A stretch of 40,583 nucleotides of DNA from positions 1 to 40,583 of the forward strand of contig JAHBNG010000135.1 of assembly GCA_019217005.1 (NCBI GenBank). Direction: 5' to 3'. Below are positions 7,340 through 15,414 of this stretch, piece by piece (the stretch's first letter is position 1; each line of letters opens with the position of its first letter). The translations under genes were made by a program, and so were the position numbers. Below the pieces are notes generated by a model. The model saw only the letters and a list, made by a program, of their open reading frames with translations. It made no database searches and was not told the DNA's origin. The DNA comes from Chloroflexi bacterium TSY (lineage in GTDB: Bacteria > Chloroflexota > Anaerolineae > Caldilineales > Caldilineaceae).

Positions 7340-8686
7340 ATGTCTACACAACTATCACGTCGTGACCTCTTACGCGCGGCCGCGATGGGAAGCGCCGGTC
7401 TCCTGCTCGCTGCCTGTCCAGCGGCTACGACTGCCCCAACTGGAGGAGGATCTGCATCCTCTGCCCAAGAACCCATCACGCTCAAATTCCATGCTCGGCT
7501 AGGCGGACAGTCCGACTATTTTGAGCAACAGGGCAAGTTCTTTGAGGAAGAACATGGGATCACCATTCAACACGAGCCCGTCCCTGGTGGTGATGCCGAG
7601 TACTATCCCAAGCTTCAGGCGCTCTTTGCCACTGGTCAGATGGGAGATGTGGTTTGGGCCAGCATCGGTCGTTCCCAGTACTACTTCCTGGCCGCCAATG
7701 CTATGCTGCAGGAGATCGACGATCTGGTGGAGGCAGATGGCTCTGATCTGAGCGAATATTATGATACGGCCATCGAGGTGCTGCGTCTGGAGGGCAAGCT
7801 CTACGGTCTGCCCTGGATTATCCACCCTGGCCGCTCAGGCATCATGATGAACCTGGATCTCTTCGAGCAGGCGGGCCTAGAGGTGCCTACGCTAGAGTGG
7901 ACCTACAAGGACCTGTTGGAGCTATCCGTTGCCCTCAATCAGGAGCCGGATCAGTTTGGCACCAGCCTCAGCTTGGGCCAAAGGGACGACTTCCTGATGT
8001 ATGTACCCCACGCCATTGCCTTCGGCACTCATGTTCTCAGCCCAGACGGCACCCAGTGCATCCTGGACTCGGACGAGAATATGGAAGCCCTACAATATAT
8101 CTACGACTTCTACCATACACACAACGCCGGTCCTCCTCCGGCGGCTGCCAAGGAAGGCTCTTGGGATATGTGGAAGACAGGGCGTTTGGCCATGTTCCAA
8201 GTCGGTTATTGGGGACGGATTGCCGCCGCCCAGGTGAAGGAGTCCGAAAATCCGTTTGAGTCATCGGCGATTCTCCTGCCCCTCGGGTCGACGGGGAATC
8301 GCGGATCCATGTACGAGAACGATCCGCTGGCTATCAACTCACAAACAGAGCACGCCGAAATTTCTTGGGAGCTGATCAAGTACTACTGTAATAAAGAGAA
8401 CGGGATCCTGGCCGCAGACGTGGCCGCAGTGCCTGGTGGACGACCAGACGTTTGGGCCTCTGACGAGCTGATGGCCGATCCTGATCACGAGACATTCAGG
8501 ATCTCGATGGAAGAGGCCACCCCATTCCTGGGACCGGACAATTTCCGCGGCGAGGAGATGAACACCGTGATGAGCCAGATTATGACCCCCATCTGGAACG
8601 GTGACCAAACGCCGGAGGAACATGTGCCTGTGGCCATTGAGGCCATTCAAGAAGTGCTGGACAAGCCCCGGCCCGACAAGATCTAG
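7340..8686 (+). CDS. CUT1 ABC transporter sugar-binding lipoprotein (family 1 extracellular solute-binding protein)
   Basis: The N-terminus carries a twin-arginine signal (SRRDLLRAAAMGSAG) merged with a lipobox (LLLAAC, cysteine about residue 27), followed by a Thr/Gly/Ser-rich linker, so it should be exported by Tat and lipid-anchored. The mature part (FEEEHGITIQHEPVPGG, LFATGQMGDVVW, GLPWIIHPGRSGIMMN) has the usual layout of MalE/UgpB-type binding proteins, and the length (448 aa) is normal. GAAAGGA precedes the ATG. The two permease genes follow directly and no ATPase is encoded nearby, as is common for CUT1 systems that share one MsmK-type ATPase. The ligand is not predictable; oligosaccharides or glycosides are likely. 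Confidence 0.88.
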   Translation: MSTQLSRRDLLRAAAMGSAGLLLAACPAATTAPTGGGSASSAQEPITLKFHARLGGQSDYFEQQGKFFEEEHGITIQHEPVPGGDAEYYPKLQALFATGQMGDVVWASIGRSQYYFLAANAMLQEIDDLVEADGSDLSEYYDTAIEVLRLEGKLYGLPWIIHPGRSGIMMNLDLFEQAGLEVPTLEWTYKDLLELSVALNQEPDQFGTSLSLGQRDDFLMYVPHAIAFGTHVLSPDGTQCILDSDENMEALQYIYDFYHTHNAGPPPAAAKEGSWDMWKTGRLAMFQVGYWGRIAAAQVKESENPFESSAILLPLGSTGNRGSMYENDPLAINSQTEHAEISWELIKYYCNKENGILAADVAAVPGGRPDVWASDELMADPDHETFRISMEEATPFLGPDNFRGEEMNTVMSQIMTPIWNGDQTPEEHVPVAIEAIQEVLDKPRPDKI

Positions 8687-8708
8687 CATCGGTGGTGGCT
8701 AGTGACTG

Positions 8709-8763
8709 GTTGCTGGTGGGCTGTTACACTGTACCCGTCCACTAACAACCAACAACCAGCAAC
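8709..8763. repeat. Hairpin of GGTTGCTGGT/ACCAGCAAC words
   Basis: GTTGCTGGT (8709-8717) and ACCAGCAAC (8755-8763) are exact complements, and the flanks iterate AACAACC. It fills the gap between the binding protein and first permease and may dampen expression of the permeases relative to the binding protein. Confidence 0.55.
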
Positions 8764-8778
8764 AAAGGAACAGATTAT

Positions 8779-9729
8779 ATGGCCGGTGAATCCGCCAAGT
8801 TGCGGCCCCCAGCATTCTTCAAATCCTCAAGCCTATCAGCGATGCGCCGTCGAGAGGCCATCACAGGGTACCTGTGGATCTCACCCTGGGTCATTGGCTT
8901 TGTAGTTTTCGTCTTGGGTCCGATGCTGATGTCGGCCTTCCTCAGTTTTAACCACTACACAATTGTGGACCGTTCATGGGTTGGGGGCGATAATTATGTG
9001 CGCGCCTTTACAGGCGACGATCTCTTCTGGCTGTCCTTGTCGAAGACCTTGATCTATGCGGGCATTATGGTGCCTTTAAGTTTGGCTGTCTCGCTTGCCT
9101 GCGCCTTGCTGCTCAACCAGGGGTTACGCTTGACGGCGCTCTACCGTACCCTCTTTTTCCTGCCTTCTTTAACGCCAGCAGTGGCCATGGCGTTACTATG
9201 GATCTGGTTCTTCCAACCCCAATTTGGCCCCCTTAATTACTTGCTCGGATTGGTGGGTATTCCTGGGCCTTCCTGGCTGGGCGATGCGCGCTGGGCGATG
9301 GTGGCGCTGATCATTATGGCACTGTGGGGTACAGCAGGGGGCGCGACCATGGTCATCTTTCTTGCTGGATTGCAGGGCATTCCAGAAGAACTCTATGATG
9401 CCGCCCAGGTGGATGGGGCCAACCGCTGGCAGAAATTTATCTTTGTGACCATCCCCTCCCTCACTCCCACAATCTTCTTCAACTTGGTTCTAGGGATCAT
9501 CGGTGCCCTAAAGGTTTTTACGCCCGCTTATATCGCCACCGATGGTGGTCCGGCCTACGCTACTTGGTTCTACGTTCTGCACCTCTACTACAACGCGTTC
9601 CGCTATTTCGAAATGGGTTACGCATCCGCGCTGGCTTGGATCTTTTTCGCGGTTGTTCTGGTTTTTACCTACATTCAATTCCGCTGGGCAGGTAGATGGG
9701 TATACTATGAAGGGGAGTTGCGAGAATGA
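8779..9729 (+). CDS. CUT1 sugar ABC transporter permease 1 (MalF/UgpA type)
   Basis: An inner-membrane permease of 316 aa. After a cytoplasmic start it has six expected hydrophobic segments, the first at about 31-53 (WISPWVIGFVVFVLGPMLM). The cytoplasmic EAA loop that contacts the ATPase is clear: YDAAQVDGANRWQKFIFVTI followed by PSLTP. The ATG at 8779 follows AAAGGAA. It overlaps the next permease by 4 bases (ATGA), so the two are translationally coupled. Confidence 0.9.
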   Translation: MAGESAKLRPPAFFKSSSLSAMRRREAITGYLWISPWVIGFVVFVLGPMLMSAFLSFNHYTIVDRSWVGGDNYVRAFTGDDLFWLSLSKTLIYAGIMVPLSLAVSLACALLLNQGLRLTALYRTLFFLPSLTPAVAMALLWIWFFQPQFGPLNYLLGLVGIPGPSWLGDARWAMVALIIMALWGTAGGATMVIFLAGLQGIPEELYDAAQVDGANRWQKFIFVTIPSLTPTIFFNLVLGIIGALKVFTPAYIATDGGPAYATWFYVLHLYYNAFRYFEMGYASALAWIFFAVVLVFTYIQFRWAGRWVYYEGELRE

Positions 9730-10634
9730 AGACCGATACGCAGCATCTCTCAGTCGGTGTGAGAGCCAGAGGATCGAATTCGATGTCTACCCACGTGCGC
9801 CATTGGGGTGAACGTGGGCTGCTCCATCTGCTAGCTCTTGTGTTGGCTTTTGCCTTCGTCCTGCCGGCGTTCTGGACCATCTCCAGCTCTCTCAAGCATC
9901 CAGCCAACATCTTTGTCTTCCCGCCTACATGGTGGCCAGCTCAGCCCTTATGGCAGAACTACCTGCTGATCTGGCAGCTTTCTCCTTTCGCCGTTTGGAC
10001 GCGCAACTCGGTGATCGTTGCGCTGTTTGGCGTTCTGGGCCAGACCCTATCTGCCTGCGCCGTGGCCTACGGCTTTGCCCGCTTCCGTTTTCCCGGGCGC
10101 GACTTGCTCTTTATGGCTTGTCTCAGCACGCTGATCCTGCCGGGTGAAGTCACCATCATCCCACAGTTCCTGCTGTTTAATGAGTTGAAGTGGTTAGACA
10201 CGTTGCTGCCGCTGATTGTTCCTTACTTCCTCGGTGGCAGCGCGTTCTTCATCTTTTTGATGCGTCAGTTCTTTCTGACCATTCCTCGCGAACTAGACGA
10301 CGCGGCCAAAATTGATGGGGCAAGCACGGTACGCATCTTCTTCAGTATTCTTTTGCCCCTCTCCAAACCGGCTGTCGCGACAGTTGCCATCTTCTCTTTC
10401 ATCCATCACTGGAGCGATTTTTTCGCCCCCCTGATCTTTCTCAACTCCAGGGACAACTTTACCCTCGCCTTGGGACTACGCTACTTCCAGCAATCGCCAG
10501 TTACTCAGGGGCAGCCCAAAGAGCACTTGTTGATGGCTGCGTCAGTCACGGTTACTATTCCTCTTATTGTTCTGTTCTTTGTCACCCAACGTTATTTTGT
10601 GCGGGGTATTGTGATGAGTGGGATCAAGGGATAA
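9726..10634 (+). CDS. CUT1 sugar ABC transporter permease 2 (MalG/UgpE type)
   Basis: A 302-aa permease with the MalG-type layout: a first membrane segment after about residue 30 (LLALVLAFAFVLPAFW), the periplasmic loop SSLKHPANIFVFPPTWWP, and an EAA loop DDAAKIDGASTVRIFFSIL followed by LPLSKP. The C-terminus RYFVRGIVMSGIKG is the signature ending of this family. I use the ATG at 9726, whose A overlaps the TGA of the upstream permease; an in-frame ATG at 9783 would remove a non-conserved N-terminal extension and is an alternative start. Confidence 0.9.
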   Translation: MKTDTQHLSVGVRARGSNSMSTHVRHWGERGLLHLLALVLAFAFVLPAFWTISSSLKHPANIFVFPPTWWPAQPLWQNYLLIWQLSPFAVWTRNSVIVALFGVLGQTLSACAVAYGFARFRFPGRDLLFMACLSTLILPGEVTIIPQFLLFNELKWLDTLLPLIVPYFLGGSAFFIFLMRQFFLTIPRELDDAAKIDGASTVRIFFSILLPLSKPAVATVAIFSFIHHWSDFFAPLIFLNSRDNFTLALGLRYFQQSPVTQGQPKEHLLMAASVTVTIPLIVLFFVTQRYFVRGIVMSGIKG

Positions 10635-10673
10635 ATTGGCTCGTTGCGTGAGATTAAACTTGACACCGTGGTG

Positions 10674-10815
10674 CGTCGTGCGTGGTGCGTGTACTGGCCT
10701 TCAAGAACTTTGTGCTTGCGAACTTGGACGGGTCTGCAAGATGGTCTTGCAATGAACTTCACTATAACAGGAGCACTTTGTTTGACAGTACACGTACTAC
10801 GCACCACGCACGACG
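10674..10815. repeat. 17-bp inverted repeat of GTGCGT words plus duplicated RBS segment
   Basis: Arms 10674-10690 and 10799-10815 are exact complements made of CGTCGTGCGTGGTGCGT. In addition TAACAGGAGCACTT occurs at about 10765-10778 and again at 10858-10871, where it is the ribosome-binding site of the next gene, so this 238-base gap contains a partial duplication of the gene's leader. Confidence 0.6.
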
Positions 10816-10872
10816 AATACGCCAACAATATACTTTGTCGCGAAGACCGGGTAAATTTAACAGGAGCACTTC

Positions 10873-11892
10873 ATGAAAAAAATATTAGTCACCGGCGTGG
10901 CGGGCCGCGTTGGGACCAACTTGGCCAAGACCTTACTCAAAAAAGGATATCAAGTGCGCGGGCTGATCATGCCTGGTGATCCCAAGGCCGACAAGGTCCA
11001 AAACATGGATATTGAACAAGTGGTCTGCGATCTGCGGGATACGGACGGGCTGTTAGAAGCTGTCCAAGGGGTGGACGCAATTGCTCACTTGGCGGCGGCC
11101 ATGGGCAAGTACCCAGGCATGAGCGACCGAGACTACTTTGACGTAAACGTCACCGGCACTTGGAACGTCCTCAACGCAGCCAGCCACGTGCCCAACCTGC
11201 AACGCCTGCTCTTTGCCAGCACCGATGCGACATACAGCGCATTCCAGGTCAAGTATCTGCCGATGGATGAAAACCATCCTCAGGAATCCTACTTTCCCTA
11301 CGGTATGGTAAAGATTCTGGGTGAACAGATCGTCACACATTTCCGGCGTCAGGCCAACATGCCCACCACCATTTGTCGCTTCGGGACTGTGATGGCAGGG
11401 GACCAGATCCTGGGCCTCTTCACCGCCGACCACGCCATTGGCAACCTGAAGCACAACCAGCATCCCCTCTCCAATCTCTATGTGGAAGGGGTCGAAGAAC
11501 CCTGGCACGCCATCGAAGAGGCCGCGCCAGACCCGCAAACGCTGCTCATCCCACGCAACTTAGAAGGTGAGAGCTGGATCCACAACCCCACCGACGTGCG
11601 GGACACGGTGGATGGCATTGTCCTAGCTTTAGAGAAAGACGCGGCTGTGGGGGAGACCTTTAACATTCTAGCGGCGGAGGGTACTCGCTGGGAGGATGCA
11701 GTTCTTTATCTTCACCAGAAGACCGCCAAGCCCTATGTCGAGATACGCCTGCCGAACTATTGGGCCTTCTACGGGGATGTCTCCAAGGCCCGCCAACTGC
11801 TGGGCTATAGCCCCCAGTACGACTATCGGGGCATGATCGACGATGCCTTGGCTTATGCTAGTGGGGAGGATACTGGCGTCATTCCGGCATGA
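10873..11892 (+). CDS. NAD-dependent epimerase/dehydratase (extended SDR)
   Basis: It begins MKKILVTGVAGRVGTNLAKT with the extended-SDR motif TGxxGxxG at residues 7-12, then VDAIAHLAAAMG, a serine in FASTDATY, and YGMVK as the catalytic Tyr/Lys pair (FPYGMVKILGE). Length 339 aa. Relatives act on nucleotide sugars or on free sugars and uronates (for example UDP-glucose 4-epimerase, uronate dehydrogenase); the specific substrate is not visible. ACAGGAGC precedes the ATG. It is the last gene of the run that begins with the sugar-binding protein, so it may process the imported sugar. Its 3' end overlaps an opposing relic by 14 bases. Confidence 0.82.
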   Translation: MKKILVTGVAGRVGTNLAKTLLKKGYQVRGLIMPGDPKADKVQNMDIEQVVCDLRDTDGLLEAVQGVDAIAHLAAAMGKYPGMSDRDYFDVNVTGTWNVLNAASHVPNLQRLLFASTDATYSAFQVKYLPMDENHPQESYFPYGMVKILGEQIVTHFRRQANMPTTICRFGTVMAGDQILGLFTADHAIGNLKHNQHPLSNLYVEGVEEPWHAIEEAAPDPQTLLIPRNLEGESWIHNPTDVRDTVDGIVLALEKDAAVGETFNILAAEGTRWEDAVLYLHQKTAKPYVEIRLPNYWAFYGDVSKARQLLGYSPQYDYRGMIDDALAYASGEDTGVIPA

Positions 11893-12199
11893 GGAGAGAT
11901 GGCTCTTTTGGATCTGATGTGGTTGACGAACCCGCTGGATTTTCCTTGGCCCACGCCACAAACTCTGTCCATGTGTCGTAGGGTGCTTCGTCATAGGTGA
12001 CGATTGCCGTTTGAAACGTCATCAGAATCGCGACAATATCGAAGTCATCGACCCCATAGCCCAAGTTTTGGAGTACTGGATTGTAGGTGAGCGCGGTAGA
12101 GACAGCAAAGGCCAAAGCGAACCATTCGCTCACTACTCCAATTTGTTGGCAATATTGATCCTGAAAATCGCCTACGATTCTCGCAAATAGGCGTGCCAC
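11879..12199 (-). pseudogene. Fragment of a TctC/Bug-type solute-binding protein
   Basis: A 106-codon frame on the minus strand reads LTYNPVLQNLGYGVDDFDIV, then a stretch ending APYDTWTEFVAWAKENP. This matches the middle of tripartite tricarboxylate transporter binding proteins, where a xxNPxLYxxLPYD segment is followed by a hydrophobic strand and a KTxxEFVxxAKxNP helix. The N-terminal signal and first lobe are missing, and the sequence after ENP loses similarity and stops. No TctA/TctB genes are present. It overlaps the ends of both neighbours, as expected for a decayed scrap. The assignment is from motif memory and needs a profile search. Confidence 0.45.
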
Positions 12200-13230
12200 T
12201 GTACCTCAAACTCGCTGGCGGAGATATCGAAGACCGCAGGAATAAGCGTCTCCCATGTTTCGTGTTGGCTGAAGCCATCCAGTAAGGGCAGTAGATAACT
12301 GTGGCCATAGGTCACCATGATATACTCCATGAGCGGATTGGCCATCAAATAGGTGCGATGGCGTGTCTCCTTCGTGGGATCAAAAGTGGCTTCATCTAGC
12401 TCAAACACCTCTGTTTGCAACGCCAACGCCAGAGGGAAGGTTCGGGCACGACGCCGATTCTCCTGGTAGAACTGCGAGGCACGCAATGTGGATGTAGAAT
12501 CTTGCTCCAGCCAGAAGTAGAAATAGAGGCCGTCAATCAGCGCTCCCCACTGCGGTTTGACCCTTCTTTCCGCCATTGCTTCACTAAGTACCCGTCGTGA
12601 CAGTTGGCTGAAGAGCGCATTTGCGAATGCTGCTTTAGGGCTGCTATACCCACTCGCATCTGCGGCGAGCGGAGCAACCTGTAGTCGGACATCGTGGATA
12701 CCAGGATAGCGCACACTGGGATGACGATAAGGTTCATCGTCCACCTCTATGGTCAATTTTGTGGTGGGTGCAGCGAGACCAAATTCCTGGCGCAACTGCG
12801 CATAGCGAGCATCACTGTAAGCTGCGACGGCGGTCACGACAGATCTATCTTGCTTACCGAATTCAAAGCGAAAATAGCGGGTTTCGATTGCGCCCGGGGT
12901 AAAGCGAATAGATGTCCCTGCTTCAGCGGTATCACTTGCCGATAAGTCACGCTGCAACGTCTGCAGCTCATCTTCAAGCTGGCTCAATCTGCTCTCAACG
13001 CGTTGCCAGAGGAGGTAACCTGCAAAGCTGCCCACGAGGACCAGGGCTATCATCAGTTCATACACAAAGTCGCGCCGGTACTGATAGCGTGGCGCCGTAG
13101 ATCGTGGGTCACTATCCTTTTGCTGCTCTTGCTCTGTTAACCACCGCTGCCTTGTGCTATCCATTGCCTCATTGTCATCCAGATTGTCATCAGCTTGCTG
13201 CCATGTATAGGTCGGCTGTGATTTTGTCAT
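12172..13230 (-). CDS. Membrane-anchored protein with degenerate peptidase-MA-like domain
   Basis: I take the ATG at 13230 (MTKSQPTYTW); an upstream in-frame ATG at 13293 would add 21 residues with no clear ribosome site. The first 55 residues are polar and cytoplasmic, residues about 56-75 form one membrane span (FVYELMIALVLVGSFAGYLL), 76-97 look like a coiled coil, and the remainder would be extracellular. The extracellular part resembles the gluzincin peptidase-MA-like proteins common in Chloroflexota: an ETRYFRFEFG strand, a region ending ALIDGLYFYFW where active members have a WxxEGLA-like segment, and a C-terminal DISASEFEVQWHAYL. The HExxH zinc motif is not present (FSQLSRRVL occupies that place), so it is probably not a working protease. 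Function unknown. Confidence 0.6.
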   Translation of the reverse strand: MTKSQPTYTWQQADDNLDDNEAMDSTRQRWLTEQEQQKDSDPRSTAPRYQYRRDFVYELMIALVLVGSFAGYLLWQRVESRLSQLEDELQTLQRDLSASDTAEAGTSIRFTPGAIETRYFRFEFGKQDRSVVTAVAAYSDARYAQLRQEFGLAAPTTKLTIEVDDEPYRHPSVRYPGIHDVRLQVAPLAADASGYSSPKAAFANALFSQLSRRVLSEAMAERRVKPQWGALIDGLYFYFWLEQDSTSTLRASQFYQENRRRARTFPLALALQTEVFELDEATFDPTKETRHRTYLMANPLMEYIMVTYGHSYLLPLLDGFSQHETWETLIPAVFDISASEFEVQWHAYLRES

Positions 13231-13290
13231 ACGGGTATACTTTCCCACGGGATATGGTATAATTATGGAATAAGTATTAAATGAGTTGTG

Positions 13291-13398
13291 CATGTCATTC
13301 CCGAGTGAAACGAAGGCTTGTTCCTTCGGAAGACTCAGGACAGGCTTTGAGCGAAGCCGAATGGAATCTGTTCAAGTTATTTAATTCCGATTCCTTAA
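13291..13398. repeat. REP-like intergenic sequence with a 26-bp segment shared with 29100-29125
   Basis: It contains TTCGGAAGACTCAGGACAGG followed by CTTTGAGCGAAGCCGAA, a partial inverted arrangement, and then 13373-13398, which differs from 29100-29125 at 2 of 26 positions. The last bases provide the stop codon of the small gene on the other strand. Confidence 0.5.
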
Positions 13399-13661
13399 CG
13401 CAGAATTGATCTGTCCATGTCATTTATCCCTTGTTGGTCGTTATCACCTCCCTGTATGGCATATGGACCCTCCAATTCCTGCAACATCCTATCGAAAAAA
13501 GTTGTCAACTCTCGCCAGGTGCGGAAGTAGCACACGTCGCCATTCAGCACATGTTGCACCCTGCCGCGGGCTTCCGCGCAATCTTCGTCAATCTGCTCAA
13601 TCCAAAGGCGCACGGTAAAGAGATGCGTGCGCCTGTGTTGGCGTTTGTTTATCATCTCCAT
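13395..13661 (-). CDS. Small RLW-motif protein (uncharacterised)
   Basis: The start is the ATG at 13661 because TTGGAG lies six bases before it; a TTG twelve bases upstream is a weaker option. The 88-aa product has HLFTVRLWIEQID, GRVQHVLNGDVCYFRTWREL and FFDRMLQEL: a strand, a middle strand with RVQH, and an amphipathic helix. The same plan (LLRLW.., W.ASL.., GF.TLDALF.YL) is found in the small protein at 21238-21450, so the two are probably distant paralogues. I know of similar short proteins scattered in Chloroflexota but no function. Its stop codon lies in the REP-like sequence. Confidence 0.6.
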   Translation of the reverse strand: MEMINKRQHRRTHLFTVRLWIEQIDEDCAEARGRVQHVLNGDVCYFRTWRELTTFFDRMLQELEGPYAIQGGDNDQQGINDMDRSILR

Positions 13662-13704
13662 ACCGTGCTCCAATCAGGTAGCCGTTGAGTCCCCGCCGAT
13701 TGAG

Positions 13705-13731
13705 TAGTGTTCTGTCAACTAAGTTATGAAT
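13705..13731. mobile_element. Solo relic of an IS630-type terminal repeat
   Basis: TAGTGTTCTGTC and AAGTTATGAAT at 13705-13731 align over their whole length with the left end of the IS630 element (15413-15439) with a handful of mismatches. No transposase is attached. Confidence 0.5.
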
Positions 13732-13748
13732 GATTAGAGACAGGCAAA

Positions 13749-13851
13749 TCGTAGGTCACATTTGTAATGTGACAAGTGTCGGCAACCAGTCGAATCCAAA
13801 CAGCCTGACGGGTCACTTGGACAATTGTCCGATTTCAAATCGGACCTACGA
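13749..13851. repeat. Cruciform/cloverleaf-like palindromic element
   Basis: An outer stem TCGTAGGT (13749-13756) / ACCTACGA (13844-13851) encloses two perfect hairpins (8 bp at 13755-13773 and 8 bp at 13827-13845) and a middle stem CAAGTG (13773-13778) / CACTTG (13814-13819). No open frame crosses it. It looks like a REP/BIME-type element or a structured RNA. Confidence 0.65.
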
Positions 13852-13906
13852 CGAAACCCTCACAATTTCGATTACACTGTAGTAGGTCAAGAGCAGTCGT
13901 ATGATG

Positions 13907-14575
13907 TTACTGCTGGAAAATTGTTGATTGATAGTGAACACATGCATTGGGTCCCGGCGTTCCGTCGGAAAAAGCCGCTTCTGGAAAGGCAGCGGGCAGG
14001 CTCTCATCTGTACAGCCGCCCCGGAAGGTCTTGAGCATATCATCGGTCATCCCCTCAACCGGTGCCCCGTGATCATGTAAAACAACGTGAATTTCTACAT
14101 GACGTGGGTCTTCAACCCCATACCCGAACCAGCCACCTGGATAAAGTCCCTTGTGTAGGGTCGCCTTAAATGTTGCTCGCCCCGACTCATCAGCAATCTG
14201 TCCGTCTCCATAGAGCATATCAGAGTGGACACCGTCTGGGTTGCCAAGTATATCTGCTGGACCCGTGCATGGACTGGACGCACAAAGCTCCGGTTTATTG
14301 ACGATAGCAGCCCAGGCCGTGTAGACGTTACCGGGCACCAATTCCGTGGCATTCACAGTAAAGGTTGCGCTGTCTGCATCGGTCATCAAGGCGCTTGAGG
14401 CACCTCGCACAACCTCGATGTCGCCACGCGCGGGGTGTGTCTTCATAATGCTGGTGGTGAGTTGCACTGTATCACTTAGGGGATTCAAGATGATGATTGG
14501 GGCAGCGGTGCAGCCGCTGAGTAGGAGCACCCCCATAAGCTGCAGGATAATCGTTGATAGAAACAGTCGGTTCAT
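13907..14575 (-). CDS. Secreted lipoprotein of unknown function
   Basis: The start at 14575 has CAGGAGA upstream. A signal peptide with lipobox LLLSGC places the lipidated cysteine at residue 22. The mature domain has VNATELVPGNVYTAWAAIV, CASSPCTGPADILGNP, GRATFKATLHKG and HVEIHVVLHDHGAPVEG, a beta-rich pattern with a paired-cysteine loop. It resembles conserved secreted proteins from soil and marine bacteria that have no assigned role. The C-terminal region has two more cysteines (GGCTDES, GPNACVHY) that could form a disulfide. It stands alone between palindromic repeats, with no operon partner. Confidence 0.65.
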   Translation of the reverse strand: MNRLFLSTIILQLMGVLLLSGCTAAPIIILNPLSDTVQLTTSIMKTHPARGDIEVVRGASSALMTDADSATFTVNATELVPGNVYTAWAAIVNKPELCASSPCTGPADILGNPDGVHSDMLYGDGQIADESGRATFKATLHKGLYPGGWFGYGVEDPRHVEIHVVLHDHGAPVEGMTDDMLKTFRGGCTDESLPAAFPEAAFSDGTPGPNACVHYQSTIFQQ

Positions 14576-15039
14576 TTTGTTATCTCCTGTAAAGTATAAA
14601 TGGATTCGATAGCCTGGGACGATAGATACTCGGTTTCGAGGGAAGACCAGGTGTCTCTTCGGTTGTTAAGCGTTCATTCACGCTCAGAACCCGACGGCAC
14701 CCAACGAACTACGGTAGCGACGGGTCTCATCAACAACCTAGGCGGAACCAGAAAATAAAGACCCACCTGGCAAGATGGATTCTTGCCACCCAACCAGATT
14801 CTCGACGGGTATCACGCAATACGCAACACGTACCTTCTCTGGGCAATTTATTTTCTGGAACAGCCCTATCAAAAAAGGCGTTCGATTCATAGGATAACGT
14901 GGGTCTTGTTGCAGAAGCGATCCCCATGGGACAAAATGAGAGGCAAAATTGAGGCAAAAATGGAGAATAGGCGATCCCAAGCGATCCCTGGCGATCTTGA
15001 CTTTGTTTTGAATGCGTTATGGGGTGGTGAAGAGGAAGC
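14576..15039. other. 464-base non-coding gap with degenerate repeats
   Basis: I find no convincing gene. It contains a 12-bp inverted repeat (14748-14759 with 14847-14858, CCAGAAAATAAA) and iterated GCGATC words near 14970-14998. Short frames on both strands lack ribosome sites and protein-like composition. Confidence 0.5.
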
Positions 15040-15360
15040 TTAGGAGAGTTCAGCGAGCAATGTGCGGGCTTCTTGTAGATCGGCGGTCTGGAAACCTTCG
15101 GTGAACCAATTGTAGATCTCGGCCAACAGCGCACAGGCTTCAGCCAAGCGACTCTGCTGTTGCCACAGGCGAGCAAGGCTCATGGTGGCGCGCAATTCCA
15201 GAGATTTAGCGCTTTGTTGGTGTGCAATTGCAATCGCCTCACGATAACACTGTTCGGCGTCGCGTGCAGGGTGACCTTGCGCCAATAGATATTCCCCGCG
15301 TAGCCGCACCAGTTCAGCATGCCAGAAGCGCTCGCCATAACATTCTTTCTCGACTAACAA
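15040..15360 (-). pseudogene. C-terminal TPR fragment of a large ATPase/cyclase-type regulator
   Basis: The frame reads GERFWHAELVRLRGEYLLAQ, AEQCYREAIAIAHQQSAKSL and ELRATMSLARLWQQQ and ends IYNWFTEGFQTADLQEARTL. This is the highly recognisable last TPR block and C-terminus of the large proteins that join an AAA/NACHT ATPase (often with a guanylate-cyclase or SARP domain) to TPRs. Everything upstream is missing: a stop codon lies two codons before the first in-frame TTG, and 54 bases further on the IS630 element begins. It is a relic, not a gene. The IS did not obviously cause the truncation, because the sequence beyond it shows no continuation. Confidence 0.75.
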
Positions 15361-15414
15361 GTGTTATTTTATGGCACTGCTCAGTATAGCATAAATTGGA
15401 ACATCACCGATGTA

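Noticed and set aside
13662..13673. TTG start for the small RLW protein
   Set aside because: The ATG at 13661 has better spacing to TTGGAG, which overlaps the TTG itself.
14730..15176. 148-codon minus-strand frame
   Set aside because: Low-complexity, cysteine- and proline-rich translation with no ribosome site, overlapping the TPR relic in another frame.
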